From Clostridia bacterium (GTDB lineage Bacteria; Bacillota; Clostridia; Oscillospirales; CAG-272): 5,113 nt of DNA. Shown one piece after another: positions 1-5,113 of this stretch; positions within the stretch are counted from its first letter, which is position 1, and each line of letters begins with the position of its first letter. The notes under the pieces were generated by a model. The model was not told the origin of the DNA. It saw only the letters and a program-made list of their open reading frames with translations, and did not search any database. Made by a program: the position numbers and the translations under genes. The stretch spans positions 1 to 5,113 of the forward strand of contig JAFTMP010000263.1 in the NCBI GenBank assembly GCA_017452335.1, in the 5' to 3' direction.

Positions 1-960
1 ATCATCTGCGGTGTTAATCGCAGTATATGCATTACTGTTGATCCACGCTCTGTCAAGCTGAGTAGTGGGATAAGTATAACGAGCGATCAAATGTGTCACG
101 TAAACCGTTGCACCATCGGGAGAAACAGCCATTCCGTTTACATTTTGAGCTCCGTTCACAAGACGGATCGTTCCGCTTGCCTTACCGCTCTTCATATCAA
201 TTTTGTAAACGCCAGAAGAAATGCTTTCATCGGTAGATGCGCCGTCGGGAAGCATACAGCCCACATAAAGCGTTCCCTTGGCAACAGTCATACATACAGG
301 CTCTCTGCCCACCTCAACGGTGGAAGTCACCTTGCCCTCCTTCAAGTCCACGATCGAGACGCTGTTGGAGAAGCGGTTGGCAACATAAGCTGTGTTGTCT
401 GCAACATACAGATCGGTGGGGGTGTGTCCCACGGCAATCTTGCTCTTTACGTTCAAATTGCCATCCAGCACGAACAGTTTGCCGCCAAGCTCGCCTGCCA
501 GTACATATACTGCAGAATCGGTAGCCAGCACCTTATTTACCTGTGCACTGAACAGCACAGTCTTATCCACCTTTCCTTCGCTGTTCAGCTTATAAACAGC
601 GTAGTTGGTAGCATCGGAAACATACACACTTCCCTTTTCCGTAACACTTACGGAAGAAGGAGAGAAGTATACAGTTCCCTCTTTTTTGGAAAGCAGCGTG
701 TTTACGGCAATGCCGTTTTCAGTAGGAATGATCACATCCCCGCCGCTGGTGTTACCGCCGCCCTCCGATGTGGTGCCGCCCGCAGAAGGAGATTCCGAGT
801 CACCGGAGGTGGGGGCATCAGTAGTCTGATTTTTCTTGCCTATACAGCCGGAAAGCGCCAGACAACCAACAACCACGGCACAAATTGCAATCAATGCAAT
901 TGCGGCTCTGAGAATCCGTCCCGCAGACAAATTCTTGTGTTCTGTTTGTTTTTCGTTCAT
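1..960 (-). CDS. Surface lipoprotein with YVTN-type beta-propeller, 3' end missing; possible c-type cytochrome
   Basis: Third gene of the resB-ccsA operon. It is read from 960 and is still open at the left edge, so 320 residues are visible. An AAAGGAGC ribosome binding site (970-977) lies 9 bases before the ATG. Residues 1-39 form a lipoprotein signal: a basic n-region, a hydrophobic core at about 19-36, and lipobox LSGC with Cys39 as the predicted lipidated residue (VVGC at 30-33 is a weaker alternative). Residues about 45-78 are a Ser/Thr/Gly-rich linker. From about 95 onward come short beta-rich repeats typical of YVTN/NHL-like propellers, such as GSVYVSDATNYAVYKLN, NTAYVANRFSNSVSIVDL and MAVSPDGATVYVTH. 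The last part, TYPTTQLDRAWINSNA (296-311), resembles the propeller portion of proteins that carry a C-terminal cytochrome c peroxidase-like heme domain; this is recalled from the family, not computed. No CXXCH occurs in the visible part. The lipoprotein call is solid, the propeller call good, and the cytochrome role an inference from this segment and the neighbours. Confidence 0.85.
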   Translation of the reverse strand, partial: MNEKQTEHKNLSAGRILRAAIALIAICAVVVGCLALSGCIGKKNQTTDAPTSGDSESPSAGGTTSEGGGNTSGGDVIIPTENGIAVNTLLSKKEGTVYFSPSSVSVTEKGSVYVSDATNYAVYKLNSEGKVDKTVLFSAQVNKVLATDSAVYVLAGELGGKLFVLDGNLNVKSKIAVGHTPTDLYVADNTAYVANRFSNSVSIVDLKEGKVTSTVEVGREPVCMTVAKGTLYVGCMLPDGASTDESISSGVYKIDMKSGKASGTIRLVNGAQNVNGMAVSPDGATVYVTHLIARYTYPTTQLDRAWINSNAYTAINTADD

Positions 961-993
961 TTGTGTTTGCTCCTTTCGGTTTATTTGAAAATG

Positions 994-1779
994 TCAGTAT
1001 GAATGTTTGGACTCAACATTCAAAACATTTGCGAACAAGAAAGTGAATATTACAAATACAAGTCCTGTTATCAGCAGAACCCGTGCATATTTTTTTGTTT
1101 TTTCTCTCCTGTAAAGATGCAGGCAGAGCATGTAATTGAGCCACGTCACCAGCGACCATGCTTCCTTTACGTCCCATGCCCAGAAATCTCCCCACACCTG
1201 GTCTGCCCAGATGGAGCCGAGAAAGAGTCCGGAGGTCATAAAGGGAAATAGCATGCGCACACAGCAATAACAAACCTTGTCATGGTTTTCCTTTTTGAGA
1301 AATGCCATCAGCATCACCAAGAAGGCGATCACTGCCAGCACATACGCCAGCATGTAACAAAATACATGAGGAATAAAGAATACCGACTGCAATGCCGGTG
1401 CAAAATTCCACACATCGGCAATATCCATAAAGCAAGGTCCTGTCATCACAAAGGCAGGCGCTAACAGGAAGAATGGTTTATAACCCTTACAGCCGTATGC
1501 GCGGTCCACCAAGAAATAAATGGGGAAAAAGCACGCGGCAAGGAAAATCAGCACTTGATACATGGAAACGAAGGGCGCGTAGCCCACTCCGTTTTCAATA
1601 AGGTTGATCACATAATTGTAAATGATCACGCCCACATTGACGATCACCGCCGCAGCGTGCAGGATCACCAACGGTTTACGAAGCGTATCCTTCGACTTTT
1701 TCATCAAGGACAGTGCAAAGGCTCCGTAATACAGCCCCGCACAAAGAATGAGAATCAAACGCATGAGAATATCAGGCAT
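994..1779 (-). CDS. ccsA: Cytochrome c synthase subunit CcsA/ResC (System II heme handling protein)
   Basis: Membrane subunit that, with ResB, carries heme across the membrane and attaches it to CXXCH motifs of apocytochromes on the outer face. The 261-residue protein has about eight hydrophobic segments (near 5-25, 36-60, 68-91, 102-114, 134-160, 180-194, 208-223, 234-254). The tryptophan-rich WWD signature is at 196-208 (WGDFWAWDVKEAW), with Val where most members have Pro (DPKE). Other family landmarks are GYAPFVSMYQ (66-75, compare GxxPFxNxYE), His138 in IPHV, His221 in the segment after the WWD motif, and His259 in the terminal KHSY. His138 and His259 are likely the periplasmic heme ligands, and His221 a membrane one. 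The length is short for ResC proteins but both ends look complete. The ATG overlaps the resB stop by 8 bases, and AAGAAGGTG (1787-1795) provides a ribosome binding site 7 bases upstream, so the two are probably translationally coupled. The lipoprotein gene follows after 33 bases. Confidence 0.93.
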   Translation of the reverse strand: MPDILMRLILILCAGLYYGAFALSLMKKSKDTLRKPLVILHAAAVIVNVGVIIYNYVINLIENGVGYAPFVSMYQVLIFLAACFFPIYFLVDRAYGCKGYKPFFLLAPAFVMTGPCFMDIADVWNFAPALQSVFFIPHVFCYMLAYVLAVIAFLVMLMAFLKKENHDKVCYCCVRMLFPFMTSGLFLGSIWADQVWGDFWAWDVKEAWSLVTWLNYMLCLHLYRREKTKKYARVLLITGLVFVIFTFLFANVLNVESKHSY

Positions 1780-2548
1780 TCTTCTTCACCTTCTTTCCCT
1801 TTTGGGCAGGTTCGTCCTTGCCTGCCGGTTTATCAAACAGCCTTTTAACGGAAAAGCCGTCGGAAAAGCACATTACGAAGGTTCCGATGATCAAGGTCAC
1901 CGCACCGACGATCACCACGTATTCGCCGGGATTGCTCTTCACAAGAAGCGTTGCCGATTTTCCATCCTCCGATGCGTTCATCAAATACCACTTCATTCCA
2001 TCAATGCGCACGGGATGGTTTACCGTTACGGAAATTTCTTTGACTGTCTCCTTGGTGTTTTTATCTACCAAAACTAAAATCGCTTCATAGTGGCGGGGTT
2101 GACCGCTGTCATAATACTCGGTGGTAATGCTCTTAAGTCCCACAGAATGCGTAAGATCTACGCGAGACTTTAAAACATCCCCCTCATAAAACTCCACCGA
2201 CGGGGCAAGTGAGCCCTCCGCGTCCAGTTCTGTCAATTCTCCATAGCATTTCATGCTTGTAAGGTTTGTCAGCACGAATCCGATGATGAGCACCACAAGT
2301 CCGCAGTGCACCACATAGAACCCGATCTTATAAAGAAGTTTTCCACCTACAGTGGAAAGGAACACGCAAAGAATGGTAAGCGCGCCCATTGAGATCAGCA
2401 GAACCAAAACGGTCAAATTCGAAAGAAATGAATCCGCAGGAACGGTACCCGAAAGACCAAGATAGAGCGAAAGCGCAAAGGTTGCAACCAAAATGACGCC
2501 CATGATGGCACAGCTGACCAGGTAAAAAGTCTTGTTAAATCCTTTCAT
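1772..2548 (-). CDS. resB: Cytochrome c biogenesis protein ResB (CcsB), compact form
   Basis: Partner of CcsA/ResC in the System II cytochrome c synthase; it is thought to help conduct heme and present the apocytochrome. The frame is open further upstream, to 2701, but the start at 2548 is preferred. It has AAGGAGG (2554-2560) 5 bases upstream and begins directly with a membrane segment, whereas the longer version would run through the promoter. The product has 258 residues, with membrane segments near 8-31, 43-66, 72-94 and 208-227. His81 in FYVVHCGLVVLIIG is the expected intramembrane heme-contact histidine. An extracytoplasmic loop (about 95-207) ends in the ResB hallmark VTVNHPVRIDGMKWYLMNAS (174-193). 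The tail (about 235-258) is lysine-rich and cytoplasmic. Well-studied ResB proteins are much longer (around 500 residues in Bacillus), with the difference in the external loop; this one keeps the topology but with a minimal loop. It is the first gene of the operon. Confidence 0.92.
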   Translation of the reverse strand: MKGFNKTFYLVSCAIMGVILVATFALSLYLGLSGTVPADSFLSNLTVLVLLISMGALTILCVFLSTVGGKLLYKIGFYVVHCGLVVLIIGFVLTNLTSMKCYGELTELDAEGSLAPSVEFYEGDVLKSRVDLTHSVGLKSITTEYYDSGQPRHYEAILVLVDKNTKETVKEISVTVNHPVRIDGMKWYLMNASEDGKSATLLVKSNPGEYVVIVGAVTLIIGTFVMCFSDGFSVKRLFDKPAGKDEPAQKGKKVKKNA

Positions 2549-2553
2549 CAAAA

Positions 2554-2560
2554 CCTCCTT
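2554..2560 (-). promoter_or_regulatory. Ribosome binding site that fixes the resB start
   Basis: AAGGAGG on the minus strand, 5 bases before the ATG at 2548. It is the best ribosome binding site in the region. It decides in favour of the 258-residue ResB over a frame extended by 51 residues, which would have no membrane or family sequence in the extra part. Confidence 0.85.
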
Positions 2561-2568
2561 TATTATTC

Positions 2569-2585
2569 GAGCATGCAAAGAGCAT
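2569..2585. repeat. Short direct repeat GAGCAT in the resB leader
   Basis: GAGCAT occurs at 2569-2574 and again at 2580-2585, an 11-base period (about one helical turn), just downstream of the predicted resB transcription start. Spacing of this sort suits binding by the two helix-turn-helix units of an AraC-type monomer. A six-base match can arise by chance, so this is a weak candidate. Confidence 0.2.
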
Positions 2586-2599
2586 ACTACTCCGATTTG

Positions 2600-2628
2600 A
2601 TTATAGCACATTTCCATGAAAAAGGAAA
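2600..2628 (-). promoter_or_regulatory. Predicted promoter of the resB-ccsA-lipoprotein operon
   Basis: On the minus strand TATAAT (2600-2605) is a perfect -10 box. It is preceded by TG at 2607-2608, giving an extended -10 (TGCTATAAT). At a 17-base spacing the -35 position holds TTTCCT (2623-2628), a poor match to TTGACA. A start near 2593 would give a leader of about 45 bases before the ATG at 2548. The strong extended -10 with a weak -35 is what one expects of a promoter that needs an activator, and the divergent neighbour encodes an AraC-family protein. Predicted by eye from consensus only. Confidence 0.7.
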
Positions 2629-2631
2629 GTG
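2607..2631. promoter_or_regulatory. Imperfect inverted repeat over the resB promoter, candidate operator
   Basis: CACATTTCC (2607-2615) and GGAAAGTG (2624-2631) are inverted copies apart from one extra base in the left arm, with an 8-base centre. The repeat covers the -35 and spacer of the resB promoter and sits about 17 bases upstream of the -35 of the divergent araC-type promoter. A bound regulator could act on both. Whether it is bound by the neighbouring AraC-family protein is unknown; such proteins more often use direct repeats. Confidence 0.35.
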
Positions 2632-2648
2632 TTTTTTCTATTTTTTTA

Positions 2649-2677
2649 TTGACATTTTCTACTTTGTTTGTTATACT
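2649..2677 (+). promoter_or_regulatory. Predicted strong sigma-A promoter of the AraC-family gene
   Basis: TTGACA (2649-2654) is a perfect -35. A 17-base spacer follows, then TATACT (2672-2677), one mismatch from TATAAT, with a TG extension at 2669-2670. T-rich tracts at about 2631-2648 lie directly upstream and may act as an UP-like element. The expected start near 2684 leaves a leader of only about 16 bases holding the ribosome binding site. By consensus it is the stronger of the two divergent promoters. Confidence 0.85.
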
Positions 2678-2686
2678 GTCATGGAC

Positions 2687-2694
2687 AGGAGGAG
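2687..2694 (+). promoter_or_regulatory. Ribosome binding site that fixes the AraC-family start
   Basis: AGGAGGAG lies 5 bases before the ATG at 2700. It selects this start over an in-frame ATG at 2616. The upstream ATG lies before the -35 box and so would not be in the transcript. Confidence 0.85.
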
Positions 2695-2699
2695 AAATC

Positions 2700-3494
2700 A
2701 TGCATTTTCTTAAAGTTAAAGCACTTTGGCCCGAAAAAAAGGGCTTTCATCTGGTTCGAAAGACCATTGGGAACGAATATATCTTTCTGCATCTGCTCTC
2801 TCCCGTTAAAATCTTCCTTAATGGACAGTGGCACTTTGCAAAAGAAGGCGCCTGCGTACTCTATGACCGCCACTCCTACCAAGAGTTTATTGCGCAGGAG
2901 CGTGAGCTTTTGCATGACTATTTCCATTTGTCGGGAGACTTGACCGAAACAGTAGAGCGCCTGGGATTGTCCTTTTCTACACTATATTACCCGCAAAATA
3001 ACGACAAAATCACCTCGATCATTCAGCAGATCGAGCAGGAGCAGTTAAAGAAAAACGATTATTATGAGGACTTTTGCACCTTGAAACTCACGGAGTTGAT
3101 GATTTATCTTGCACGTTCCGCCAAAAACGCATCCCTCTCCTGCAACATTGACAGCAACACCTACAACCGCTTTGTGCGCTTGCGCCACGATATTCACACC
3201 AAATTTGACAGCAATTTAACTGTTGAAGAGATGGCGGCAATGGTGAATTTGAGCCCCTCCCGTTTTCACAGCATTTACAAAAGCATTTTCGGAATTTCCC
3301 CCAAAAAAGACTATCTGAACATCCGCATCGAGCATGCCAAAACCATTCTGCAACAACGGAAATATTCTGTTGCCCAGGTCGCCATGATGTCGGGGTATAG
3401 CAATCAATATCATTTCATCAGACAGTTTAAGGATGTGGTGGGCGTAACCCCCGGAAAGTTCTTAAAAAACTATAGTCCCGATGAAGAAAACTAA
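2700..3494 (+). CDS. AraC-family transcriptional regulator
   Basis: DNA-binding regulator of 264 residues, divergent from the resB operon. The C-terminal AraC/XylS domain spans about 156-258 and has two helix-turn-helix units. The first is at about 173-197 (LTVEEMAAMVNLSPSRFHSIYK), the second at about 222-243 (YSVAQVAMMSGYSNQYHFIRQF). The family signature ending GVTPGKF is at 248-254. The N-terminal part (1-about 140) is the usual position for a cupin-like sensing and dimerisation domain; its beta-rich start (about 15-65) is compatible with that, but no ligand can be read from it, and residues about 100-140 look helical as a linker or dimer helix. The start at 2700 is set by a strong ribosome binding site and a promoter just upstream. 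By position, its likely targets are the resB promoter and its own. It could also act elsewhere in the genome. The gene ends two bases before the hairpin terminator. Confidence 0.93.
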   Translation: MHFLKVKALWPEKKGFHLVRKTIGNEYIFLHLLSPVKIFLNGQWHFAKEGACVLYDRHSYQEFIAQERELLHDYFHLSGDLTETVERLGLSFSTLYYPQNNDKITSIIQQIEQEQLKKNDYYEDFCTLKLTELMIYLARSAKNASLSCNIDSNTYNRFVRLRHDIHTKFDSNLTVEEMAAMVNLSPSRFHSIYKSIFGISPKKDYLNIRIEHAKTILQQRKYSVAQVAMMSGYSNQYHFIRQFKDVVGVTPGKFLKNYSPDEEN

Positions 3495-3495
3495 A

Positions 3496-3535
3496 AAAAG
3501 AGCCATAGTGAACGATTGTTCACTATGGCTCTTTT
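3496..3535. terminator. Bidirectional intrinsic terminator between convergent genes
   Basis: A perfect 18-bp stem (3496-3513 with 3518-3535) encloses the 4-base loop GATT. The core stem is GAGCCATAGTGAAC. On the plus strand the hairpin ends in a T4 run and closes the AraC-family transcript. On the minus strand the A-run at 3493-3499 becomes T7, the better tail, and closes the iron-sulfur operon, whose last stop codon is at 3562. It begins one base after the AraC-family stop codon. Confidence 0.92.
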
Positions 3536-3561
3536 GATACTATTGCATGAAAATTGACCTT

Positions 3562-4482
3562 TTATTTCAAAAATCCGCTGACGATCTGCTCTTCCGCTTC
3601 CTTTTCGGAAAGTCCGAGAGTCATAAACTTAATAAGCTGTTCGCCTGCGATCTTGCCGATCACTGCCTCGTGCACCAGAGCCGCCTCCACATTGTTGGCG
3701 TTGATGCGGGGAATGGCAGAAACCTTGGCATCATCCATCACGATGGCATCGCACTCAGTGTGTCCTGCACAGCGGGCGTTACCGTTAATAAGGGAATCAA
3801 AGATCTGCATCGACTGATCCTTTGCCACCGAACGGGACACCACATGGGCAGAGGAGCCCTCTCCATTGAGGTCCACCTGGAACTCGGTTCTGGCATACTG
3901 CTTGCCATGGGTCATGATCTTTTCGGAGACTACCACGGAAGCGCCCGTTTCCAGCACCGCCTTGGTAATGCGGTCGGTAGAATCCACGCCCTTGATCTGC
4001 GTGGTGTTCATTTCAAGGTGTGCATTTTCTCCAAGATAAAGGATGGTCTGGGGGTTCATGATTTTCTCCCCGGTCCCTTCCCCGTCTCCGTAATGCTTTT
4101 CTACATAGGTCACCTTGGCGTTTTTTTCAAGATAGAAGGTATGAATACCGTCGTGCTTAGAAGCGCAGGCGCCGCTGTTATGAATTCCGCAACCCGCGAT
4201 GATCACCACATCCGCACCTTCACCGATGTAAAAATCATTATAGACCACCTCTTCAAGACCGCTCTTGCTGATGATTACGGGAATGTGAATGCTTTGCTTT
4301 GTTGTTCCGGCTTTCACATAGATGTCAATGCCGGGCTTGTCGGTTTTGGTTTCAATGGTGACATTGGCGTTTACCGCACGGCTTTCGGTTTCACCGTTTT
4401 TGCGGATGTTGTACGCTCCCTCGGGGATGCCGTGCAGATCCGCTATTTCTTTTAAAAGATTTTTTTCAATCTGATCAATCAT
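3562..4482 (-). CDS. sufB: SufB/SufD-family iron-sulfur cluster assembly scaffold (SmsB-like)
   Basis: Cytosolic scaffold on which iron-sulfur clusters are built, working with the SufC-type ATPase encoded just upstream. The 306 residues are almost entirely the SufBD beta-helix core, for example VVIIAGCGIHNSG (92-104), DGIHTFYLEKNAKVTYVEKHY (111-131), TQIKGVDSTDR (161-171) and NGEGSSAHVVSRSVAK (206-221). The C-terminal SufC-contact region reads VHEAVIGKIAGEQLIKFMTLGL (270-291). Cys244 in HTECDAIVM aligns with the essential cysteine (Cys405) of E. coli SufB, and His271-Glu272 with the SufB His-Glu pair near position 433. The protein is far shorter than SufB or SufD (over 400 residues) and lacks their N-terminal extension, which fits SmsB of the minimal SUF-like system. 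Glu-rich helix SEKEAEEQIVSGFLK closes the protein. AGGAGGA (4487-4493) lies 4 bases before the ATG, and the gap to the ATPase gene is 12 bases. These proteins are often mislabelled as ABC transporter permeases. Confidence 0.94.
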   Translation of the reverse strand: MIDQIEKNLLKEIADLHGIPEGAYNIRKNGETESRAVNANVTIETKTDKPGIDIYVKAGTTKQSIHIPVIISKSGLEEVVYNDFYIGEGADVVIIAGCGIHNSGACASKHDGIHTFYLEKNAKVTYVEKHYGDGEGTGEKIMNPQTILYLGENAHLEMNTTQIKGVDSTDRITKAVLETGASVVVSEKIMTHGKQYARTEFQVDLNGEGSSAHVVSRSVAKDQSMQIFDSLINGNARCAGHTECDAIVMDDAKVSAIPRINANNVEAALVHEAVIGKIAGEQLIKFMTLGLSEKEAEEQIVSGFLK

Positions 4483-4494
4483 GGCGTCCTCCTG

Positions 4495-5113
4495 TTACAC
4501 TTTGTCCTTCAGCACGTCGCAGGTTGCATCGTTTCTGAAAAGATAAGGCAAAATTTCATCCTTCTTGCCCTGCCGCTCCACTTGTCCTGCGGAGATGACC
4601 ACGATGTGGTCGGCAATGTTCATGATCCGCTCTTGGTGGGAGATGATGACGATGGATCCGTTTACGGTGTCGCGCATGTTTTCAAACACCTTGATAAGGC
4701 TTCCGAAGCTCCACAGGTCAATGCCTGCCTCGGGCTCATCAAATACGGCAAGAGGGGTTTGTCTTGCAAGAACCGTGGCAATTTCAATGCGCTTTAACTC
4801 TCCGCCCGACAGACTGTTGTTGATCTCGCGGTCAATATAATCTCTTGCGCAAAGACCCACGTTTGAAAGAAAAGCACACGCCTCGGAAACGCTCAGGTCT
4901 CTTCCTGCGGCGATCTTTAAAATATCAGAAACGGTGATGCCCTTAAAGCGTACGGGCGTTTGGAAGGCATAGCTCACCCCCAGGCGTGCACGCTCGGTGA
5001 CACCAAGATCAGTGATATCCTGTCCGTTAAAATAGATCTTGCCGCTATCGGGGGTATAAATACCCGAAATGATCTTGGCAAGAGTGGATTTACCGCCACC
5101 GTTTGGTCCGGTG
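4495..5113 (-). CDS. sufC: SufC-type Fe-S assembly ATPase (SmsC-like), N-terminus beyond the right edge
   Basis: Soluble ABC-type ATPase that powers cluster assembly on the SufB-like scaffold downstream. 205 residues are visible, and the first complete codon is at 5112. In order they show Walker A GPNGGGKST directly at the edge, Q-loop AFQTPVRFKG (residues 48-57 of the visible part), signature LSGGELKR, Walker B plus D-loop LAVFDEPEAGIDLW, and the switch histidine in ISHQERIMNIADH. The SHQ and DEPEAGID forms fit SufC/SmsC rather than a transport ATPase, and there is no membrane partner in the operon. A GTG at 4977 could begin a 160-residue frame but is rejected because Walker A would be lost. 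Only about 30-35 residues should be missing, judging by family length. The 12-base gap to the scaffold gene and the shared terminator make a two-gene unit; its promoter is outside the window. Confidence 0.93.
   Translation of the reverse strand, partial: TGPNGGGKSTLAKIISGIYTPDSGKIYFNGQDITDLGVTERARLGVSYAFQTPVRFKGITVSDILKIAAGRDLSVSEACAFLSNVGLCARDYIDREINNSLSGGELKRIEIATVLARQTPLAVFDEPEAGIDLWSFGSLIKVFENMRDTVNGSIVIISHQERIMNIADHIVVISAGQVERQGKKDEILPYLFRNDATCDVLKDKV

Noticed and set aside
1..960. Solute-binding lipoprotein of a transporter
   Set aside because: The repeats are short propeller blades (YVSD, YVAN, YVTH-type), not a periplasmic binding fold, and no transporter genes are nearby.
91..1002. 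Plus-strand open frame of 303 codons
   Set aside because: It lies antisense to the lipoprotein gene, has no ribosome binding site, and its product is rich in Cys and His with no domain. The minus-strand frame has a lipobox, propeller repeats and a good ribosome binding site.
2616..2699. Start of the AraC-family gene at 2616
   Set aside because: This ATG is upstream of the -35 box at 2649, so it would not be transcribed from that promoter. The ATG at 2700 has AGGAGGAG at ideal spacing.
2549..2701. N-terminal extension of ResB by 51 residues, to a start at 2701
   Set aside because: The extra stretch crosses the predicted resB promoter and has no ResB character, and a strong ribosome binding site sits at the 2548 start.
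3547..4455. Plus-strand open frame of 302 codons
   Set aside because: It is the complement of the clearly recognisable SufB/SufD-type gene. Its product shows no family features, and the frame starts just after a terminator with no promoter.
4495..4977. A complete 160-residue ATPase starting at GTG 4977
   Set aside because: The frame continues upstream to the window edge and includes Walker A (GPNGGGKST), so the GTG is an internal Val codon.
3562..5113. ABC transporter (permease plus ATPase)
   Set aside because: The 306-residue protein has no membrane segments and carries SufB/SufD motifs, and the ATPase is of the SufC type.

Overview
The window looks like chromosomal DNA of an anaerobic Gram-positive bacterium, most likely a member of the Clostridia. 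The evidence is the strong AGGAGG-type ribosome binding sites, the sigma-A-type promoters, an N-terminal lipobox, and a two-gene SufC/SufB-type iron-sulfur locus of the kind common in strict anaerobes. By eye the base composition is moderate, near half GC. Five genes and one complete regulatory region fill almost all of the sequence. No RNA gene, insertion sequence, CRISPR array or stretch of more than 300 bases without a gene was seen.

Left module (positions 1-2548, minus strand): a compact operon of three genes, resB -> ccsA/resC -> lipoprotein. ResB and CcsA are the two membrane subunits of the System II cytochrome c synthase, which exports heme and attaches it to CXXCH motifs outside the membrane. 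The third gene is cut by the left edge. Its visible 320 residues are a lipoprotein signal, a Ser/Thr/Gly-rich linker and a YVTN-type beta-propeller. The propeller ends in a segment (around residues 290-311) that resembles, from memory, propeller proteins fused to a cytochrome c peroxidase-like heme domain. The whole module therefore reads as a surface c-type cytochrome made together with its own heme-attachment machinery. No CXXCH is visible, so the heme part of this idea rests on sequence beyond the left edge.

Control region (2549-2699): two back-to-back promoters. One is a near-consensus promoter reading right into an AraC-family regulator. The other is an extended -10 promoter with a poor -35 reading left into resB, with an imperfect inverted repeat lying over it. 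The arrangement suggests the AraC-type protein controls the cytochrome operon, and perhaps itself.

Middle and right (2700-5113): the AraC-family gene ends at a perfect 18-bp hairpin terminator that also serves the convergent genes from the right. Those are a SufC-type ATPase (N-terminus cut by the right edge) and a short SufB/SufD-type scaffold, together matching the minimal two-component SUF-like (SmsC-SmsB) iron-sulfur cluster assembly system. The terminator makes this unit transcriptionally separate from the cytochrome module.
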